A model generated the notes under the pieces. The model had not been told where the DNA came from and ran no database searches. It saw only the letters and a list, made by a program, of their open reading frames with translations. The translations under genes were made by a program, and so were the position numbers. This document shows, piece by piece, positions 1-11,312 of a stretch of DNA of 64,000 nucleotides (position 1 is the first letter of the stretch; each line of letters starts with the position of its first letter). Location of the stretch: assembly GCA_963555705.1 (NCBI GenBank), contig OY743184.1:23038859-23102858 (forward strand). The letters are read 5' to 3'. The stretch comes from Ligustrum vulgare. Lineage: Eukaryota > Streptophyta > Magnoliopsida > Lamiales > Oleaceae.

Positions 1-884
1 TTGATAGGATATTGTGTGGTTGAAAATGAGAGAAATCTTGAGCTTATGTGTAATTGCGAAAATCACACTAGTCTCTGGATTTGAAAGACTATTTAAAAAT
101 CTGGTGCAAAACTTTTTTTTTTTTAAAATATTAGGTGTTAATTCAATTTATCAACTGATTAGTACATGATTAAAATATATAATAATAAGTCTTCTATCTA
201 TCCCTATAATTTGTCCCGATCTTGAATAGAAATACACATACCGATCTACCTTCTCTCCCATCATCATCGCCGTCGTCAGCTACCACGATCTCCAGCGGCA
301 ACATTGTTGCGAGCCACCGCTGGTAAAACTGATTGATGCATTCACGCTGGTAGATGCAGAAGTCGGTGGTGAAAAGAGAGGATAAGTCATGCAAGTATAC
401 GTAGAGGCGAGATCGCCCCTCACGTAGGTAGACATGGAGGAATGTGTTCAATTGAGTTTCCGAGGTGGTGGTGTTAAATTTATAGTCGGTATATGTTTTA
501 TAGCTAGTGGTGGTAGTGGTGGAGGAGGAGGCTGCGGGGGCAACGATATTGATTGTGGACTATGAATTTTTTTTTAGTCGGTAACTAGAGTTTTTCTATT
601 TGGTGGTGGTAGTGGTGCCGATCTGGTGGTGGTTGGGGGATGGGGGTAGCTTTGTCTGTGTGTATGGTGGTAGGTTTAGGCAGTGGTGCTGGTTGTGGGG
701 GTGTTGTGGAAACACCGTTGCAGTATGGTAAAATTCGTGTGGAGGGGGTGGGGTGGGGTGGGTTAGTGTGGTGTGGTGTGGTGTGGGATTGGTGGGGGTG
801 GGGGTAGGGTGGAGGGTGGATGACTCGAATACTAAATAGTGCGTGACCAATTATTAGGTAATTGCGAAAAGAATTAACTAATTG
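1..884. other. No gene recognised; AT-rich then G-rich intergenic DNA
   Basis: I see no recognisable gene here. Positions 1-480 are AT-rich; 480-545 and 595-830 are runs of GGT/GGTG and GTGGGG-type low complexity. The open frames in this interval are proline/threonine/histidine-rich translations of that low-complexity DNA and are not convincing genes. Confidence 0.6.
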
Positions 885-1850
885 TGACCAAGAAACGCGT
901 AAGTTGTAATCAATAAATAAATATTATGGACCAATTATGGATGATTGTGACCAATTATATTAGATATTGTGACCAACTGTGACTTCATATGATCATTGGA
1001 CGAGGACGTGATGTGACCTACAGTTGTGTCAAATATGAATGTGTGATCGAGTTGTATTTTTTGTGACCGAATTGTGACCTTGTGTCATTGAACTATGACT
1101 TGATGTGAATGAAATGTGATCTCGTGAGATCGAATCGTGATCTCGTGTGATCGAATCGTGACCTCGTGCGACTGGATTGTAACCTCGTGCGACCAAACTA
1201 TGACTTTGTGCGACCGAACAATGACCTCATGTGACCAAACCGTGACCTTTTGTGACCAATTGTAACTTTGTGGGTGCGGTGTGGTGCAATGCGGTGGGGG
1301 TGGGGGTGGGGGTGAGATTTGCAACTAAATTTGTTATTGTGACTGAAATGTGACTTTGTGTGACCAATTGTGACTTTACTAGTGGGGTGGGGGTAAGGTG
1401 GAGTTGCGGTGAAATTTGCAACTAAATTTGTAATTATGACTTTGTGTGATCAACTATGATTTTGTGGGTGGGGGTGGGGTGGGCTGAAATGAAATTTGCG
1501 ACTAAATTTGTAATTGTGATTTAAATTTGACTTTGTGTGACCAACAGTGACTTGTGGTTTGGGTGGGGTGGGGTGCAATTTGTGGCTAAATTTGTAATTG
1601 TGACCAAACTGTGACTTTTGTGACCAACTGTGATTTTATGGGGTGGGGTGGGGTGTCTGTGAATTTTGCAATTAAATTTGTAATTGTGATTTGTGATGAA
1701 ATGTGATTTTCTCTGACCAATTGTGACTTTGCAGGTGGGGTGGGTGAGGTGTGGAAAAGTAGAAGAAAAAAAATCATTTTTAGGATGGGGTGTGGTCGGC
1801 GGGGTGGGATGGGATGGGGTGGGGTGGGGTGGGGGTGGGAGCTATGATGG
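885..1850. repeat. G-rich minisatellite (about 90 bp unit, six copies) with a shorter-unit leader
   Basis: From about 1247 to 1800 a unit of roughly 85-95 bp repeats six times. Each unit starts with TGTGACCAA-TGTGACTTT, goes through a GGGGTGGGGT run, and ends with a version of GCAACTAAATTTGTAATTGTGAC. Unit starts are near 1247, 1356, 1444, 1538, 1619 and 1714. The leader (about 885-1246) is built from a shorter unit of about 24 bp of the type TGTGACCTCGTGCGACCGAA. Open frames across it are artefacts of the repeat. Confidence 0.8.
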
Positions 1851-2145
1851 ACGGACACAAGTTAATTTTTTGAGCTTTTTATTTAAATATTATATTAGTT
1901 TTAATTTAATATATAATTGATACTTATTTTTATATTATACAAACATATTAAAATTATTTATAAAATGATTGCTTATAAATATGAAAATGTTAAGAAAAAA
2001 ATATGTGATAATAGAAAAATGGTAAAAATTGCACAAAAGGTAAGGTGGTCATGTGTAATTGTCACTAAATGATTACAAAATACATAAACCACTAATCCAA
2101 ATTTTGAAATACTTCCTTATATACGACGATTGTAGTAGTATTGGT
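1851..2145. other. AT-rich spacer 3' of the Helitron helicase remnant
   Basis: AT-rich DNA between the minisatellite and the stop codon of the helicase fragment. I looked here for a Helitron terminus (a 5' TC end, or CTAG with a hairpin on the minus strand) and found none that is convincing. Confidence 0.5.
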
Positions 2146-2982
2146 CTATTCACCATCTTTGTTACAAATCATAATTTTCAATCCACTACGATTTGTAACC
2201 CTGAACACTGCAACATATAATTGTCTGTGACTGAATACCTGATTTTTCAAGTACAGACCAACATTTGATAGTAATTTCCCTTGACTCTTATTTATAGTCA
2301 TTGGGTATGACACAATCAGCAGGTACTGTCTCCTTTGAAACTTAAAAGGTAATGTCGTGTCAGATGGAGTCAAAGTCATTCTAGAAATGAAGACTTTATG
2401 GCCTGCATTGCTCCCTGAAAGAATCTTCGTCTCAATGACGTGACTTCCGAGCCTCGTGATTATTAGTCTGGTACCATTGCACAGACCAACAGAATGGTCA
2501 ATATTTCTTAACAACATAACCGGTATCCCAACCTTCAACTTCAATTCATGATTAGGAACCCCTGAGCATCTATACCATTCAAAAATTTTGATGTGTGAAA
2601 ATCTTGAAGTAAATCGACATTACAATCTGATTTGCATGTCGCATCTGAACTTAAATAGATCTTTGTTTCAGCCTGATTACATGAGACCATGAACTTGTTA
2701 ACCATCTCTACCACATCAAGAGTTGGAGCGAGTATGGCTCTTCCTTGCAAAAAAGAACTGTTATCAGCATCACTCATTAGATTGGGGTATATGCTATCCA
2801 CGATTGCTGTAATAGAATCATTAGAAGAAGTTATTAAAATATCATCTGGTATCTCAATCATTGCGTGACCATCATTCGAACCTCCTACTGTTCCATCTCT
2901 AATACTTGAAATCCAATCAGAAAATTGTTCCATAGAATGGTTGTTCGTACTTAGATTTTGAAGTCTCATATTTTTGGTCAGC
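2146..2982 (-). pseudogene. Helitron PIF1-like helicase, C-terminal fragment
   Basis: Two minus-strand frames (2541-2982 and 2146-2544) together give the C-terminal half of a PIF1-type Helitron helicase. Visible signatures are RLTKNMRL at the start, ILAPTLDVVEMVNKF, a divergent GIPVMLLRNID segment, LCNGTRLIITRLG, and near the end YPMTINKSQGKLLSNVGLYL followed by LYVAVFRV (family form usually LYVAxSRV). There is a frame change near 2541. The codon series AAG GTA TTG AG at 18172-18190 continues in frame into GG CTG ACC here once the gypsy A insertion and one TSD copy are removed, so this is the 3' exon part of the fragment at 18177-19960. Helitron helicases unwind DNA for rolling-circle transposition; this copy is broken. 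Confidence 0.9.
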
Positions 2983-2987
2983 CTCAA

Positions 2988-3757
2988 TGATATGATCCAT
3001 TATGGAGATCACGAAGAACACGCGAAAATTAGACTCGAAACGTCAGAAAGCCCCAAATCCAATTGGTAGACGATAATAATGCAACATCGACCTCACGACG
3101 CAAGAACCAGGAGTATATTAAACCCGAGACTCGTTACGATGCGGAGATAAGAACCACAAAGGGGTGAACGCCACAAAGGTTGTCTAATCCTTTGATAAGT
3201 TCGATTTATTCGTTAAGAACGAAGAAGAACAAGGGAATAAGTTACCTTTAATTATCTATAATCTCAAATTTGTATTTATAATGAATGAAAAGTAACTAAT
3301 AAAGAGTATTTTCACGAAAATAGGTCAAAGCCGCAACATATAGGCCCAAAACGGAAAAAAATTAAAAACGCGTAAAACCCTAATTTTTATACTTACGAGA
3401 TCGCGCAGGTATCACGGTAGCGATCGCGTGGAGAGGCCAAAATGTCTTGGGTCTCTTTTTTAGTGCATGTCGCGATCGCCCTCCTTTTTATACCACACGG
3501 TCGCGTGGTTCAAATCTCCAACTCCTTGGTTTTGAACTTGATTCTCGGCCCAAATCACTTGTAACACCTTTGGTTCCTCTTCTATCATGTCATGCGTCAA
3601 AAGCAGGGCCTTTGGTCTTGGACTTGAATGCTCATCCACCCAAGTTTGCATAAATCCTTGCATGACTTGTTTGATCTTCTTAGCCCTCAGCCTCATTATT
3701 GGTCCCACCGGCACATGCAGCGGGTCCTTGCTTGTTGGGTCACTCTGGTACTCATCG
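2988..3757 (-). repeat. 3' LTR of gypsy A
   Basis: 770 bp, aligned over its whole length with 9140-9878 plus 18139-18171. It begins TGATATGATCC and ends ACTCATCG; the expected terminal CA is intact only in the other copy (ACTCATCA), so one base has changed. A G-rich polypurine tract (plus-strand TCCCCTCCCTG, 3758-3768) directly abuts it, as expected for a 3' LTR on the minus strand. It also encodes the C-terminal tail of pol (see integrase entry) and contains a TATA-like box. Confidence 0.92.
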
Positions 3758-4811
3758 TCCCCTCCCTGTTGAAGAGGATTCGTCCTCGAATTATCACCTG
3801 CATCAAACAGAGAAAGGTCAGAAACGTTAAAAGAAGCAGATACATTATACTCACCTTGGAGATCTAGCTTGTATGCATTGTCGTTTATCTTCTCGACGAC
3901 TTGAAAAGGTTCATCTCACCTTGGCTGCAACTTAGATTTTCGTTGTGTTGGGAATCGCTCCTTTCGCAAGTGCACCCACACCCAATCACCCAGTTCAAAC
4001 GTCACATGCCTCCGTCCTTTATTTGCTTGGGATGCATAACGTTCGTTCTTCTTCTCTATTTGGTCCATCACCTTCTCATGAATTTACTTTACAAGCTTAG
4101 CCTTTTCTCCCCGTCTAAACTGCTCCTTTCATCTACAAGTAAAGGAATTAAATCAAGAGGAGTTAGTGGGTTGAAACCATAAACAACTTCAAAAGGTGAA
4201 TATGATGTAGTAGAATGCACAGATCTATTATACGCAAACTCAACAAAAGGTAAACATTCTTCCCAACTCTTCAGGTTTTTATTTATGATAGTGCGCAGAA
4301 GTTGAATTAATATCCTATTAACTACCTCTGTTTCCGTCAGTTTGTGGGTGACATGTAGTAGAAAATAACAACTTAGTACCCATCTTCCCCCACAAGACTT
4401 TCCAAAAGTAACTAAGGAACATAACATCCCTATCAGACACAATACTCTGAGGCAACCCTTGGAGTCTTACAACCTCCCTAAAGAATAGGTCTGCTATGTT
4501 TGTTGCATCATCTATTTTATGACAAGGGATGAAATGTGCCATTCCACTACCACAAATATAGAGTCCCTACCTTTTTTTGTCTTAGGAAAACCTAAAATAA
4601 AATCCATAGATATATCTACCCAAGGCTTATTAGGCACAGGTAAAGGAGTATACAAACCTTGTGGTAGGACCCTAGACTTAGCTTGTTTACAAGTTATGCA
4701 CCTGTCACAAATATGATGAACATCCCTTTTCATTTTAGGCCAATAAAAGTGCTCCTTCAATATTTCTAAGGTTTTCAAGACATCAAAATGTCCCATTAAC
4801 CCCCCCACCAA
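3460..4811 (-). pseudogene. Gypsy A integrase with C-terminal tail that runs into the LTR
   Basis: Minus-strand frames 4512-4811, 4318-4542, 4089-4442 and the stretch to 3460 form a degenerate integrase. The HHCC zinc finger is represented by CDRCITCKQAK; the core start reads [24 protein letters not shown] and HPQTDG follow from the DDE domain, and the chromovirus-type region before the end reads YKLDLQGEYNVSASFNVSDL. The frame stays open through the polypurine tract and into the LTR, giving a basic motif GPIMRLRAKKIKQVMQGF and a stop at about 3460. A pol frame ending inside the LTR is known from CRM-type chromoviruses; I infer a relative of that group but cannot prove the clade. Several frame changes make it non-functional. 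Confidence 0.88.
3482..3508 (-). promoter_or_regulatory. TATA-like box and flanking palindromes in the gypsy A LTR
   Basis: On the minus strand GTATAAAAAGGA (3482-3493) looks like a plant TATA box. It is flanked on the upstream side by a 16 nt near-palindrome (3493-3508, core CGACCG) and on the downstream side by CGCGATCGCG-type palindromes (3471-3480 and 3420-3431). The same arrangement is in the other LTR near 9600-9665. The promoter role is inferred; it overlaps the end of the pol reading frame. Confidence 0.5.
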
Positions 4812-6183
4812 TGAGCCTTACGTACTAACAATTCACGCATAGAGCAATTTGGCACACAAAGTTTATTTTCTCTAAACAAGTATCCTTCATGCCTATAAAA
4901 CTTATCAATCGCACACTTTTCACATGAAGCATAAATGGTAGAAAAATCAGGGTCATCAACATACATACCTCTAATATATTCAAACCCAAGCAACCTCTCA
5001 TTTAAAGAGTTTAGAAGTGCGTACCTGCGAGAAAGGGCATCTGCTACCACATTCTCCTTACCTTGTTTGTAGCGGATGACATAAGGAAAGGTCTCTATGA
5101 ATTCCATCCATCGAGCATGTCTTTTATTTAGCTTACCTTGCCCCTTGAGATGCTTTAGTGACTCATGATTAGAGTGTATGACAAATTCCTTTGGCCACAG
5201 ATAATGCTGCAATGTCTCCAAAGCACGAACAAGAGTATAAAGCTCCTTATCATAAGTAGGATAATTCAAAGCTGCCCCTCTCAGCTTTTCACTGAAGAAT
5301 GCAATTGGCCTTTTTTCCTGCATAAGAACAGCTACAATCCCTATTCCTGATGCATCACATTCAATCTCAAGGGTTTGGTTAAAGCTAGGTAAAGCCAGAA
5401 CCGGTGCAGAACATAACCTACCCTTAAGCAAATTAAAAGTATTTTCTTGTGCTACCCCCAAATGAAATTCTACACTTTTCTTAACTATTTCCGTGAGTGG
5501 TGCTGCAAGGGTACTAAAGTCTTTAACAAATCTTCTATAAAACCCAGCCAACCCGTGAAAGCTCCTAACCTCCGTAATAGTTTTGGGAGTTGGCCACTCT
5601 TTAATAGCCCGAGTTTTCTCCTCATCTACCTCAACACCATTTGCACTAATAACAAATCCTAGAAAAATCATCTTTTCCATGCAAAAGGTACAGTTCTTAA
5701 AATTAGCATATAGTTGCTCAGTTTTCAAAACTTCCCATACGGATCTTAAATGTTCAATGTGATCACCTAAGTCCTTACTATACACTAAGATATCATCAAA
5801 GTATACCACATCAAATTTACCAATGTAAGCACGCAAAACATGGTTCATTAGTCTCATAAAAGTACTAGGGGCATTTGAGAGATCGAATGGCATAACCATC
5901 CATTCATATAAACCATACTTGGTTTTGAAGGCGGTTTTCCATTCATCACCTTCTTTCATGCGAATTTGGTGATAGCCACTTTTGAGATCTGTCTTACTAA
6001 AAATACTTGCTCCATGCAACTCATCAAGCATATTATCTAACCTAGGTATGGGATGGCGATACTTTACCGTGATATTGTTGAATGCTCTACAATCCACGCA
6101 CATCCTTCAAGTCCCATCCTTCTTGGGTACCAACAAGACCGGTACTGCACATGGGCCCATGCTCTCCCTGACATAGCCCTTGC
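4796..6183 (-). pseudogene. Gypsy A reverse transcriptase and RNase H
   Basis: A long minus-strand frame (4796-6103) covers RT and RNase H. RT motifs seen: [31 protein letters not shown], the catalytic [10 protein letters not shown] (YxDD intact) and [18 protein letters not shown]. RNase H motifs seen: [31 protein letters not shown] and [12 protein letters not shown], where family members usually have D in place of N, so one acidic catalytic residue appears lost. Upstream, the usual [13 protein letters not shown] reads with a TGA stop in place of the tryptophan codon near 6106. The enzyme would copy element RNA into DNA in virus-like particles; this copy is dead. Confidence 0.93.
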
Positions 6184-7495
6184 TTAACAGCTCCTCAACT
6201 TGCCTTTGTAGCTCCTTTGTCTCCTTTGGATTGCTCCTATAGGCTGGCCTGTTTGGAATGACCGCTTCTGACACAAAGTCAATTTGGTGCTCAATCCCAC
6301 GAATAGGTGGCAGCCCATTAGGAATCTCCTCTGAAATAAATCTGTAAATTCCTGCAAAAGAGACACAGCTAAACTGGGGGGGTTAGCTTTTTCAAGTGCA
6401 AGGAAGGATTCCTTGTACATTAGCAAAATCACTGGCTTATTTTCAAATATGGCCCTGGTAATCTCACTTTGTTTTGTGTAGAAGCTCACTTTTGTTTTCT
6501 CTCTGTTTTCTTTTCTGGCACTTTTCACACCCTCTCCTTCTTCGGGATCATGGTCCCAACTCTCTTTTGATCACTCAACTCTCCTTTTTCTGGGATCGTG
6601 GTCCCAACTCTCTTTTGTTCACTCAACTCTCCTTTTCTGGGAACGTGGTCCCATCTCTCTTTCTCTCTTCCTCACTTTTTAGTTTTAATTGGTCCTCATA
6701 GACATGTTGCGGTAACAAAGGCATAAGTTTGACATTTTTCCCATCATTGGTGAAGGTGTATCTATTTTTATAACCGTCATGAATAACCTTTCGATCAAAT
6801 TGCCGCAGCCTGCCCAACAAGATGTGCCCCGCATGCATGGGAACCACATCACAAACAACCCTATCTTCATACTTCCCAATTGCAAGATCAATTACCACTT
6901 TCTTATTCACCTTAATCTCTCCCGACTCATTTAACCACTGCAGTCTATAAGGCCTAGGGTGTTTTAGCACAGGTAGACACAATTTTTCCACTAGGGTAGT
7001 ACTGATCACGTTCGTACAACTACCCCCATCAATTATCAAGCTACATACCTTGTTATTCACAAAGCACCTAGTATGAAAGATATTTTCCCTTTGCTCACCC
7101 GACTCTTCCACCTTAACTTGAGTACAAAGGACCCTCCTAGTGACAAGCGATTTAGCTACAGCGTAGTCCCCATCCTCACAATCACTAGCCTCTTCTAAAG
7201 CTGGTATATCCTTATACTCATCCTCTTCTTCCTTCTCATCCTCCGAACACAATACCCCATCACGCACAATCAACACCCGCTTATTTGGACATTGTGAAGA
7301 GATATGTCCTAAACCCGTACATTTAAAACATCTAATATCTCTACTTCTAGGAGTTTGAGAATCAGAAATAATTTTACCTTTGTTGGATGGCTCTTCCTTT
7401 CCCTTCGGTGTCTCAAACTTGCTTTTCTGAACAACCCCTTCATTTTTTGGGGCCCCACTCCAGTAGGCTTCCCAAAAGAAGTAGAACCTGTACAA
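6184..7495 (-). pseudogene. Gypsy A zinc knuckle, protease and pol linker
   Basis: The minus-strand frame 6623-7495 begins after the zinc knuckle CFKCTGLGHISSQCPNKR and an acidic spacer, then has a retropepsin-type active site LIIDGGSCTNVIS (the D-G-G-S-C form usual in plant gypsy elements), and the flap-distal segment HILLGRLRQFDRKVIHDG. The frame 6184-6528 continues the linker towards RT. The two frames are not continuous, and a short CT-rich duplication (ATCGTGGTCCCAACTCTCTTTTG-like, twice at 6545-6655) sits between them. The protease would cut the Gag-Pol polyprotein. Confidence 0.88.
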
Positions 7496-8449
7496 AATAT
7501 CGAGGTCCCCTTCCTTTTCAGCTGTCGCTCCACTTTCATGGTCATATGCAACATGTCTTTCAAACCAATATAATGCTGCAATTCAATAACATTAGCAATA
7601 TCTCGATTCAAACCACTTAAAAATCTAGCCATGGTCGCCTCCGGATCCTCTTCAATATTTGCTCTAATCATAGCAATTTCCATTTCCCTATGGTAATCTT
7701 CCACACTCCTACTACCTTGGGAAAAGGTTTGTAATTTTTGGTAAAGATCCCTATAGTAATGGTTAAGCACAAACCTCTTTCTCATAAGGGCCTTCAACTC
7801 AACCCAAGTCTCAATAGGTCTCTCCCGATTCCTTCTTTTACTAGTCACCAACTGATCCCACCATACTATAGCATAATATGTTAATTCTACAACCGCCAAT
7901 TTTACCTTTTTAGCCTCAAAATAGTTATGACAATAAAAAAATTAGTTCTACCCTCTTTTCCCAGTCAAAATAAATTTTCGGATTGATTTTACCTTGAAAA
8001 GGAGGGATGGACATTTTTAAGTAACCAACATGCCCATCTATGTCATCTGTATCCCAACGTTCACGCCTATAACCCCTTTCGCGCCTTTCTCCTCGATCCC
8101 GTCTCCTACTCACACTAGCCATGGACAAGTCTCCACTATCACCATCACTATCAACATCCTCAACATTTTCATTTCTAACTCCATATTGAGGGTTGAAGTC
8201 ATACCTTAGTGGTCTCCTCAAATTAGGGAATGCACGCGGTTGTTCCTGACAAGGTTGAACAATTCCTGCGCGACACGTATCCTCCGGGTCATTAGTCCTT
8301 CCTAAATTCACGCCTGATGGCGTACCCAACCTTGCATCCAATTTCACATCCATCTTTGCTTCCAATTTCGCTATCTGTCCCTCCAACAATGCAAGCATCT
8401 TAAATTTCATGTTATCCTCCCCTGTTGATGATGCTTCCTTCTGTGACAT
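7309..8449 (-). pseudogene. Gypsy A gag (capsid) protein, frameshifted
   Basis: Minus-strand frames 7925-8449 and 7309-7899. The first starts with ATG at 8449 and carries an arginine-rich segment followed by IPPFQGKINPKIYFDWEKRVE, the usual capsid start in this group (PFQG-x-NDPE-x-Y-x-WE). The second carries YYAIVWWDQLVTSKRRNRER, FVLNHYYRDLYQKLQ and GSRSVEDYHREMEIAMIRA, typical retrotransposon gag. The two are separated by a frameshift with stops near 7900-7925. Gag forms the virus-like particle in the cytoplasm. Confidence 0.9.
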
Positions 8450-9125
8450 GGTTAGTAATTTAAAGAAAAGAGAAGAAAATTTATGTAATGATCCTCACAT
8501 GTTTGTCACTCGTGTTTCATTCAATTCGGCTTTTTCCCTCTAATATGCTCACCACTCTTGCCTTTTACCTCTCTTTTCCCTTTTTTTTAGTTCTCAATGA
8601 ACCAACCAAACTAGTTAAAGATTAGATCTCCGTGGAATTAACCCCAAGATCAAAGACAAGAATTGAACGAGAACACAACAATAATAGAAGAACGAATTGA
8701 AGATTTTCAAAAAGGTGATTTTCTTGAAATAAAAAATTTTGATTGCACGAACCAAGAATGACTTTTAGCGTAGTAATGGACAATGAGAAACTATCAAGAA
8801 TGTAGGAAATATTGTGACAGATATCAAGAAAGGTCTTCTTGAATTTGGAATTGTGTTCTTGATCTTGATTTTCAATAACAATCACTTTTTTTTTTTAATT
8901 TCGTACTATTTTTTATTTTATTTTATTTTATTTTATCTTATTTTATTTTACTTTTTTGCTAATCAAGAACAATCAACAAGAACAAGAACAAGAATTGAAA
9001 TTACGACCAATCTTAAATTAGTGAAGAGTTTTCAAGAAATCCAAGAATTGAATGAAATTTCAATGAAGGAATAAAAAACAAAATCAAACAAGAAATATAT
9101 AAAAAAAAATTGTATTTAGAGACCA
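8450..9125 (-). other. Gypsy A untranslated leader with (TTTTA)n tract
   Basis: Non-coding leader between the primer-binding site and gag. It holds an AT-rich simple repeat of the TTTTA type at about 8905-8952. I see no gene in it. Confidence 0.7.
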
Positions 9126-9137
9126 GCTCTGATACCA
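9126..9137 (-). other. Primer-binding site of gypsy A (tRNA-iMet type)
   Basis: Minus strand TGGTATCAGAGC, the classic plant LTR-retrotransposon site complementary to the 3' end of initiator methionine tRNA, two bases inside the 5' LTR boundary at 9140. Confidence 0.93.
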
Positions 9138-9139
9138 GA

Positions 9140-9878
9140 TGATGTGATATGTTATGGAGATCACGAAGAACACGCGGAAATTAGACTCGAAATGCCAGAA
9201 AGCCCCAAATCCAATTGGTAGACGGTAACAACGCAACACCGACCTCACGACTCAAGAACTAGGGGTATATTAAAACCGAGACCTGTTACGATGCGGAGAT
9301 AAGAACCACAAAGGGGTGAACGCCACAAAGGTTGTCTAATCCTTTGATAAGTTCGATTTATTCGTTAAGAACGAAGAAGAATAAGGGAATAACTCACCTT
9401 TAATTATCAATAATCTCAAAGTTGTGTTTACAATGAATGAAAAGCAACTAATAAAGAGTATTTTCACGAAAATAGGTCAAAACCGCAACATATGGGCCCA
9501 AAACGGAAAAAGAATTAAAAACGCGTAAAACCCTAATTTTTATACCCACGCGGTCGCGCAGGTATCACGGTAGCGATCGCGTGGAGAGGCCAAAATGTCT
9601 CGGGGTCTCTTTTTCAGTGCATGTCGCGATCGCCCTCCTTTTTATACCACGCGGTCGCGCGGTTCAAATCTCCAACTCCTTGGTTTTGAACTTGATTCTC
9701 GGTCCAAATCACTTGTAACACCTTTGGCTCCTCTTCTATCATGTCATGCGTCAAAAGCAGGGCCTTTGGTCTTCGACTTGAATGCTCATCCACCCAAGCT
9801 TGCATAAATCCTTGCATGGCTTGTTTGATCTTCTTAACTCTCAGCCTTGTTATTGGTCCCACGGGCACATGCAACGGG
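9140..9878 (-). repeat. 5' LTR of gypsy A, first part (rest at 18139-18171)
   Basis: Matches 2988-3757. It is interrupted after 9878 by element B; the remaining 33 bp lie at 18139-18171 and end ACTCATCA next to the CTCAA target duplication. Total length 772 bp without B. Confidence 0.92.
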
Positions 9879-11312
9879 TGTTCGCTCCACAAGTGCAGGG
9901 GTCGCACAAGTAATAAAGTGGACGTGAGTCCAAGTATTGATCCCACGGAGATTGTTTTAAATTGTATTTTAGATTACGAACAATTAACCGGAACTAGAGA
10001 TTTGATTGAGTTTGAGAATTTTGATTTTGAAACTAAACTAAAGATTAAACTAAAGAAACAATAAAAATTTGAATTTAAAACTTATAAAAACAAATGTGTT
10101 AGAATTATGAATCCATTTTAATCAAATCATCCATATTTTAACCAAATTATTTGAACACAATTCATGGGGTTTTGAATATCCGTATTCCTAAAATTATTTA
10201 AGTCCCCTTTCGAGTGATGCATAAAAACATTTTCTTAAATGCAAATTGACTATATTTCTATGACAATTAAACCATTAGAAAAGCATTAAAGGATCAATGA
10301 ATACTCTCAAGGATAACACAAAGTATAGGGGCATATTTATATCCCCTATCGGACTTTGTGGCAATTAAATAATATCTAATGAATTTCTACTCTTTCGAAC
10401 ATAGAAAAACATCAATAAAATCACGCAGAAGCTGGCCAAACAATTGCATAATAATAAAAGCACTATTTAATTGCATCAAACCGATAAACTGTGTAAATTA
10501 AGTAATAAGGAAAAACATAAAATAAATAATTAAAACTTCATCACAATTCTAACACAAGAAATCTAGCCTAGAAACATGATTAAAGAAAATTCACAAGAAA
10601 AATGAATAGAAATCACCGCGTTCATCTTCTAGATCCTTGTTCTTCAATCTTGAATTTGGCCTCCTATGGATCCCCCAACAATTTGACAGCGTTTTGGCAT
10701 GAATTATGAAGATTGGGAACCCTTAATTTCGTGCCCGAAGTCTGGTATTTATAGATGTACACGAGAATTAGGTTACTTGGGGAGAAAGAATGCTGATTTT
10801 CACGTAAAAAAACCCAGTTACGGCCCATAATCTCTACCGTGCGACCGCACGGTTCAAAAATGCGCAACCGCACGACTCTGCAGGTTATCTTTAGTCGCTG
10901 GAATTTCAGGTCATGCAACCGCATGGTTATAACACCATGTGACCACACGGTCGTATTCTGAATTGCAATTTTCATCTTTTAAATGTTGCAAGTTGGTCCC
11001 TGTCTTTTAATTGCACAACAAGTCCTCCAACTTTCGATTGTTGCAATTTAGCCCCTGAATTTCTAATTTCTTCCAAATTTGATTTCTTCTTCAAATTGGC
11101 CCTTTGATTAACTTCAGCAACTCTTGATTTGCTTACTTTGACACATTTATCATCCAATTGCTCAATTTTGGCTTCAAGTTTATTGTTTTCTCGACTTTGG
11201 GTTATTTCTGAAAGATAAACAAATACAACCAAAATAAATAGCAAATATTCTTGAACAAACAATAAAAATCCTGCTTTTAAGATAGAAATAAGTGTATAAA
11301 ATACACTTATCA
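9879..11312 (-). repeat. 3' LTR of element B (full length, 1434 bp)
   Basis: TG at 9879, CA at 11312; a T(G)5 polypurine-type tract (plus strand ACACCCCCAAAC) abuts it. It contains a TATA-like box on the minus strand (CTATAAATA, plus 10746-10754) and, upstream of that in the transcriptional sense, a cluster of CG-rich palindromes (10837-10950). Confidence 0.92.
10837..10950. promoter_or_regulatory. Array of four CG-rich palindromic motifs in the LTR U3 region of B
   Basis: CCGTGCGACCGCACGG at 10837-10852, TGCGCAACCGCACGA at 10861-10875, a CATGCAACCGCATGG form near 10912-10925 and CCATGTGACCACACGG at 10935-10950. They lie about 90-200 bp upstream of the LTR TATA-like box. The same array is in the LTR of element C (25136-25250). 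The 5' LTR of B lacks the block. A regulatory role is inferred. Confidence 0.55.

Noticed and set aside
596..1858. Minus-strand open frames rich in P, T and H
   Set aside because: They are translations of the G-rich minisatellite and low-complexity DNA; the composition follows the repeat period and there is no recognisable domain.
8814..9074. Plus-strand frame 8814-9074 as a membrane protein
   Set aside because: The hydrophobic run is the translated (TTTTA)n tract of the gypsy A leader.
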